Source of the DNA: Roseomonas sp. CECT 9278 | GTDB taxonomy: Bacteria; Pseudomonadota; Alphaproteobacteria; Acetobacterales; Acetobacteraceae | Assembly (NCBI RefSeq): GCF_918698155.1 | Contig: NZ_CAKKLX010000021.1 | Span: forward strand, 1 to 64,000 | Direction of reading: 5' to 3' | Length of the DNA stretch: 64,000 bases | Shown: positions 60,457 to 64,000 of the stretch, piece by piece | Position numbering within the stretch: the stretch's first letter is position 1 | How the letters are laid out: every line of letters begins with the position of its first letter | Notes under the pieces: model-generated | Database searches by the model: none | The model's input: the letters and a program-made list of their open reading frames with translations, nothing else | Told to the model about the DNA's origin: nothing | Made by a program: the position numbers and the translations under genes

Positions 60457-60485
60457 TTGATTTTCCGATCCTGGCGTCCTAGATA
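60457..60485 (+). promoter_or_regulatory. Promoter of the restriction-modification-like operon
   Basis: TTGATT (60457-60462), a 17-bp spacer and TAGATA (60480-60485) form a good sigma70-type promoter in an AT-rich gap, 26 bp before the start codon at 60511, which has GGAGG upstream. The gap starts after the recombinase module, so the operon has its own promoter. Confidence 0.55.
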
Positions 60486-60510
60486 ATCTCCATCAGGACG
60501 GAGGCTGGGC

Positions 60511-60786
60511 ATGGCTAGGACACGACACATCGGGCGGCGAATGTCCCAGCGCGGGATCAAGCAGGCGCTCGTCGACCTCACCCTTCAATTTGGAGAGGAT
60601 GCGCAGGACAAATGCGTCCTCGGGCGGCGGGGGCTCATGCAGCTCATCGATGAGCTCCGCGATCTGCAGCGCACTGCCATGCAGGCGCTCGATAAGGGGG
60701 GCGTCATAGTCGTGCAGGCGGACGGCGCCCTGATCACCGCATACGACGTCGACTCCTTTGACCGCGGCCGCATCCATGCACGCTGA
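60511..60786 (+). CDS. DUF4258/RelE-like small protein
   Basis: The protein has 91 residues. RHIGRRMSQRGIKQALVDLTLQFGEDAQD at the N-terminus and GGVIVVQADGALITAYDV at the C-terminus follow the DUF4258 pattern (RelE-superfamily fold; some relatives are toxins such as BrnT). No antitoxin-like partner is adjacent. It heads the operon of methyltransferase-like genes, with a GGAGG site before ATG 60511. Confidence 0.65.
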   Translation: MARTRHIGRRMSQRGIKQALVDLTLQFGEDAQDKCVLGRRGLMQLIDELRDLQRTAMQALDKGGVIVVQADGALITAYDVDSFDRGRIHAR

Positions 60787-62752
60787 TCACCAGCTCGCCT
60801 CGCCGTCGGGGCAGATGGAGCTGATCCGGACCTTCCAGCACGAGCTGCAGCGCGCCGCAGCCGAGAGTGGTCAGGATCTAGCGTCACTTGTTTTGACCGT
60901 GGCGCAGATGCGCGTTGCGGCGCGCCTGCTTCCTGTGTCTGGCCCGAATGGCATGGGCTTCCTCGACATGGAGAGGGAGCTGACGGCCCCCGACTGGCAA
61001 GCGATGCTGGACCGTTTGCCTGCCGCATGGCCCCAGGCTTGGCGAGCGCCGGGGGCGACATTTTCACCGGTATCCCAACCTCTTCCGCCAGGTCACCTCG
61101 AGCGACTTAGGCGCCTCGCGCTCGCCACGCATGTCAAGAAGGGGGAGGCGGCAGATGCGGTGTCGCCGATGCGCGGCTGGATTCGGCGCGCCCTCCTGGC
61201 CGCCAGTGGCGACCGGGCCCTGTCCGCCTCCATTGCCAGCTTCGAGCTTTGCCAGCTCATCGCAACGGCGATCGACCCCACCGAAGCGCAACACGTCTAT
61301 TGCGCCTATGGGATGACGGCCATCGTCGCTACGCACATCGCCGAGATCCGATGCGTCCAGGTCACCCTCGATGTTGAGGAGGGCTGGCTTGCAGGCATCT
61401 GCGCATGCATCGCTGTCGCCGATGATCTGCCGCTGATCGTCCGGGAACGCGACCCCTTAACCGAGCCAGCAAACGTAGATCAGGAGCTGTTCGCGGAACA
61501 GGAAAGCTATGATGCCGCGATCGTTTTCCCGCCCGTTGGCATGCGAAGCCGCGGCGAAGATTACCGAAGCCTCGGCACCAACCTCCCGCAGCCCGGCGTG
61601 GCAGAGGGGCAGTACGTGGCGCTGGCGCTGGCACGCGGCCGCCGCGCCGCTGTGTGCCTTCTCCCGACTGGTTTCCTCTTTCGCACGACCAAAGCGGATC
61701 AGGCGTTCAAGGAGCAGGCCATTCGGCTCTTCGGCCTGGACGCGGTCATTAGCCTGCCGAGGGACGCGTTCCCCTCGTCGTCGTTGATCCAGGTCGCAAT
61801 GCTTGTTTTCCGCCCGAAGGCCAAAGTCCATCCGTGGATGCGCCAGCAGCAGCGCGTCCTCATGGTCGACGGGCGACCGGAGCGGGAGCGGGATAAGTCG
61901 CGGCCATCCACGATCGGTCGCTTTTCCACCATTCGGGACCTCGCTGACATCCTGCAGCACCACACTGAGACCGATTTCTCCGTACTGGCTTCTGCCGACG
62001 AGATCGCCGGGCACGACTTCAATCTCTCCGTCGAGCGCTACGTGCTCGATTCACAGGCCCGCCGCATGCGTGACCTTCTGGCAAACGCCGAAGCTGTGCC
62101 GCTCGAAGACGTGGCGGAGATCAGCCGTCCGCAGGCGCTGCTGGTAGGCCGCGATCGCGCCGGCCGCGAAAGCCGCGAAACAGATGTCGCGGACAGAAGC
62201 GACGGCGTGCTGCTTGAAGTCGGGGTCGGCGACATCGACGACGCCGGCGTGGTGCGCATGCCGACGACGTCGGTTCCGGCCAGCGATGAACTTCTCCAGC
62301 GCACCAGGCGCGCGAGACTGGAGCCCGGCGATGTGCTGATCGTCATCAAGGGCAGCGTCGGAAAGGTCGGCTTCGTGCGCGACATCCCCGATGGTCCCGC
62401 CTGGCTTGCCAGCCAGAGCTTCGCCATCCTGCGGCTTCGTCGACGTGGACCAATCATCGACCCGGCCATCCTGTTCCGCTTCCTTTCGTCCTCCATGGGC
62501 CAGGTGACGGTGCAGAGCCTCAAGGTCGGCTCGGTGATCTCCGGACTGCAGATGGCAGACCTGCGACGCCTTCCGGTGCTGGTGCCATCCGCCGAGGCGC
62601 AGGGCGCCATCGCAGCGCAGATGAGTGCGATCTTCGACATGCAGGAAAAGATCCAGGAGATGCGCCAACAGCTGATTCAACGACAGAAGACGATTTGGCC
62701 CGAGATGGACGCGGCCACTCCAGAAAACGCGATTTACTCGGGAGGTGCATAA
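60776..62752 (+). CDS. Degenerate N6-methyltransferase fused to a type I specificity (TRD) domain
   Basis: About 658 residues. Residues 1-120 are helical and of unknown type. Residues about 120-400 follow the HsdM fold, but the SAM motif (expected D-P-A-C-G-S-G) reads VYCAYGMTA and the catalytic NPPF is replaced by FPPVG (residues 251-255). The post-catalytic HsdM block remains (RAAVCLLPTGFLFRTTKADQAFKEQAIRLFGLDAVISLPRDAFPSSS). Residues about 440-655 are an HsdS-like target-recognition domain with a terminal coiled coil (AQMSAIFDMQEKIQEMRQQLIQRQ). It is probably catalytically inactive and DNA-specifying. ATG 60776 overlaps the previous gene by 11 bp. Confidence 0.75.
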   Translation: MHADHQLASPSGQMELIRTFQHELQRAAAESGQDLASLVLTVAQMRVAARLLPVSGPNGMGFLDMERELTAPDWQAMLDRLPAAWPQAWRAPGATFSPVSQPLPPGHLERLRRLALATHVKKGEAADAVSPMRGWIRRALLAASGDRALSASIASFELCQLIATAIDPTEAQHVYCAYGMTAIVATHIAEIRCVQVTLDVEEGWLAGICACIAVADDLPLIVRERDPLTEPANVDQELFAEQESYDAAIVFPPVGMRSRGEDYRSLGTNLPQPGVAEGQYVALALARGRRAAVCLLPTGFLFRTTKADQAFKEQAIRLFGLDAVISLPRDAFPSSSLIQVAMLVFRPKAKVHPWMRQQQRVLMVDGRPERERDKSRPSTIGRFSTIRDLADILQHHTETDFSVLASADEIAGHDFNLSVERYVLDSQARRMRDLLANAEAVPLEDVAEISRPQALLVGRDRAGRESRETDVADRSDGVLLEVGVGDIDDAGVVRMPTTSVPASDELLQRTRRARLEPGDVLIVIKGSVGKVGFVRDIPDGPAWLASQSFAILRLRRRGPIIDPAILFRFLSSSMGQVTVQSLKVGSVISGLQMADLRRLPVLVPSAEAQGAIAAQMSAIFDMQEKIQEMRQQLIQRQKTIWPEMDAATPENAIYSGGA

Positions 62753-62754
62753 CC

Positions 62755-62850
62755 GTGCTCAAGCTCACCATGGAAAAATTCAGCGATCGGTATGCAGTGG
62801 GATACGAGAGTCCTATAAACGGCCTAATTCATTGCGAGATGGCGGCATGA
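62755..62850 (+). CDS. Possible 31-residue protein coupled to hsdM
   Basis: A GTG start at 62755 is preceded by the strong site GGAGGTG (62741-62747, 7-nt spacing). The frame (LKLTMEKFSDRYAVGYES, then PINGLIHCEMAA) ends in a TGA that overlaps the hsdM ATG as ATGA. It may be a real micropeptide or a leader that couples hsdM translation. No homology is recognised. Confidence 0.4.
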   Translation: MLKLTMEKFSDRYAVGYESPINGLIHCEMAA

Positions 62851-64000
62851 ACATCAACGGCTTCATTTGGAGCATCGCGGATGACGTGCTCCATCATGTT
62901 TACGACCGCACCAAGTATCGCGACATCATCCTGCCGATGACGGTCATCCGGCGTTTGGACGCGGTGCTCGAACCCACCCGCGCCGCCGTCCTGGCACGAA
63001 AGGCAGAGCTCGACGCAGCCGGCGTTCCGGAAGCCGCACAGGGTCCCGCACTCGATCGTGCGGCCGGTCAAGCTTTCCACAATCGCTCGCCCTTCACCCT
63101 GCGCCAGCTTCTGGCCCGACCCAACCCCGAGACACAGAAGGCCGACTTCGAGGCCTATCTGGACGGCTTCTCCGAAAACGTCCGGGAAGTCCTCGCGCGC
63201 TTCAAGTTTCGCGAGGAGCTCGGGCGGCTTGCCGAGCATAATCGCCTTCATGCGTTGATCGAGAAATTCTGCGATGAGCGGATCAATCTCGCCCCAACGC
63301 CCGTCCGAGACGATCAGGGCCGAGTGCGTCTGCCCGGCCTCGATAACCACACCATGGGCACGATCTTCGAGGAGCTGCTCCGTCGCTTCAACGAAGATTA
63401 CAACCAGGGTGCCGGTGAACAGTTCACGCCACGCGACATCGTGGAGATGATGGCGGAGCTGGTGTTCCGCCCCGCCAAGGATCGCATCGGCGACGGCACC
63501 TATCTTCTCTATGATGACGCCTGCGGCACCGGTGGCATGTTGACGGTCGGCGAAGCCAAGCTGCGCGAGCTCGCCCGCAAGGAGGGGAAGAAGACTGAAA
63601 TCCACCTCTATGGCCAAGAACTGAACCCCGAGACCTACGCCATCTGTAAGGCCGACCTTCTGCTGAAAGGCGAGGGCGAAGAGGCCCGCAACATCGCCTT
63701 CGGCTCGACCCTGTCCGCCGATGTCCACGGCCGAAACGGGCTGAAGTTCGACTTCATGATGGCCAATCCCCCGTTCGGGACAACCTGGAAGATCGACCTT
63801 GCGGACATGGGCGGCAAGGCCGCCGCGAACGATCCCCGCTTTGTGGTCGAACATGAGGGGCTGGCCAACGAAGACGATCGGCTGCGCCTGTTGCCGCGCG
63901 TGTCGGACGGCCAACTCCTCTTCCTCGTCAACAAGCTGTCCAAGATGAAGGACACCCCACTCGGATCGCGCATTGCCGACGTTCACAACGGATCGGCCCT
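62847..64000 (+). CDS. hsdM: Type I restriction-modification system M subunit, partial
   Basis: The first about 384 residues are in the window and the C-terminus lies beyond the right edge. N-terminal helical domain (MNINGFIWSIADDVLHHVYDRTKYRDIILPMTVIRRLDAVLEP) and HsdM core: EQFTPRDIVEMMAEL, motif I DDACGTGGM at 223-231, and motif IV NPPFG at 307-311, all intact. It methylates adenine when joined to a specificity subunit. The upstream degenerate methyltransferase-TRD protein may supply that specificity. Confidence 0.92.
   Translation, partial: MNINGFIWSIADDVLHHVYDRTKYRDIILPMTVIRRLDAVLEPTRAAVLARKAELDAAGVPEAAQGPALDRAAGQAFHNRSPFTLRQLLARPNPETQKADFEAYLDGFSENVREVLARFKFREELGRLAEHNRLHALIEKFCDERINLAPTPVRDDQGRVRLPGLDNHTMGTIFEELLRRFNEDYNQGAGEQFTPRDIVEMMAELVFRPAKDRIGDGTYLLYDDACGTGGMLTVGEAKLRELARKEGKKTEIHLYGQELNPETYAICKADLLLKGEGEEARNIAFGSTLSADVHGRNGLKFDFMMANPPFGTTWKIDLADMGGKAAANDPRFVVEHEGLANEDDRLRLLPRVSDGQLLFLVNKLSKMKDTPLGSRIADVHNGSA

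Overview
The window comes from a GC-rich (about 70%) aerobic alphaproteobacterium that makes bacteriochlorophyll. The best guess is the Acetobacteraceae/Rhodospirillales group (Roseomonas-like). The evidence is the oxygen-dependent cyclase pair acsF-bciE, the gene order bchFNBHLM-lhaA-puhABC, and a chromosome rich in Bug-type tricarboxylate-binding proteins and CoA transferases. This placement is inferred from gene content only; no rRNA gene is present.

Region 1 (1-25,100) is half of a photosynthesis gene cluster. A very tight leftward operon reads bchF-bchN-bchB-bchH-bchL-bchM-lhaA-puhA-puhB-puhC-bciE-acsF-puhE-hemA-bchI-bchD (bchD runs off the left edge). A rightward operon reads aerR-ppsR-bchG-(PucC-like MFS)-bchP-hemC. 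The two diverge from about 18.0-18.2 kb, which carries a perfect 13-bp inverted repeat, each arm holding a TTGACA, and a separate TGT-N12-ACA PpsR-type box over the bchF start. Together the genes make 5-aminolevulinate (HemA), polymerise porphobilinogen (HemC), insert Mg (BchHID), methylate and cyclise the ring (BchM, AcsF-BciE), reduce ring D (BchLNB), hydrate the vinyl group (BchF), add and reduce the isoprenoid tail (BchG, BchP), and assemble the reaction centre and LH1 (Puh, LhaA). AerR and PpsR are the light/redox regulators. puf, crt, bchC and bchXYZ are not in the window.

Region 2 (25,100-42,110) is ordinary chromosome: two small unknown proteins, a soluble cytochrome c, an HMG-CoA-lyase-like enzyme with a Bug receptor and CoA transferase, an FMN 2-hydroxyacid (lactate) dehydrogenase, a Mn/Zn ABC transporter with two permeases plus MntR, a DUF4412-like protein, LolA, a class-I amidotransferase-like hydrolase, a possible small RNA, a fumarylacetoacetate hydrolase, exonuclease III, a lipoprotein, a DUF3750 protein, a YghU-like GST and a small PilZ-like protein.

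Region 3 (42,220-64,000) is accessory DNA with visibly lower and uneven GC. It starts with a 1467-residue single-gene candidate conflict system: a GT4 glycosyltransferase fused to a STAND/NACHT-like ATPase and a long repeat tail. Next comes an integrated mobile element with two serine-recombinase modules, a ParB-methyltransferase, two terminase-small-subunit-like paralogues, a primase-helicase, an AlpA-like regulator and iteron-like repeats. It ends in a type I restriction-modification-like operon (RelE/DUF4258-like protein, a methyltransferase-like protein with degenerate motifs fused to a specificity domain, a possible 31-residue protein, and an intact HsdM cut by the right edge).
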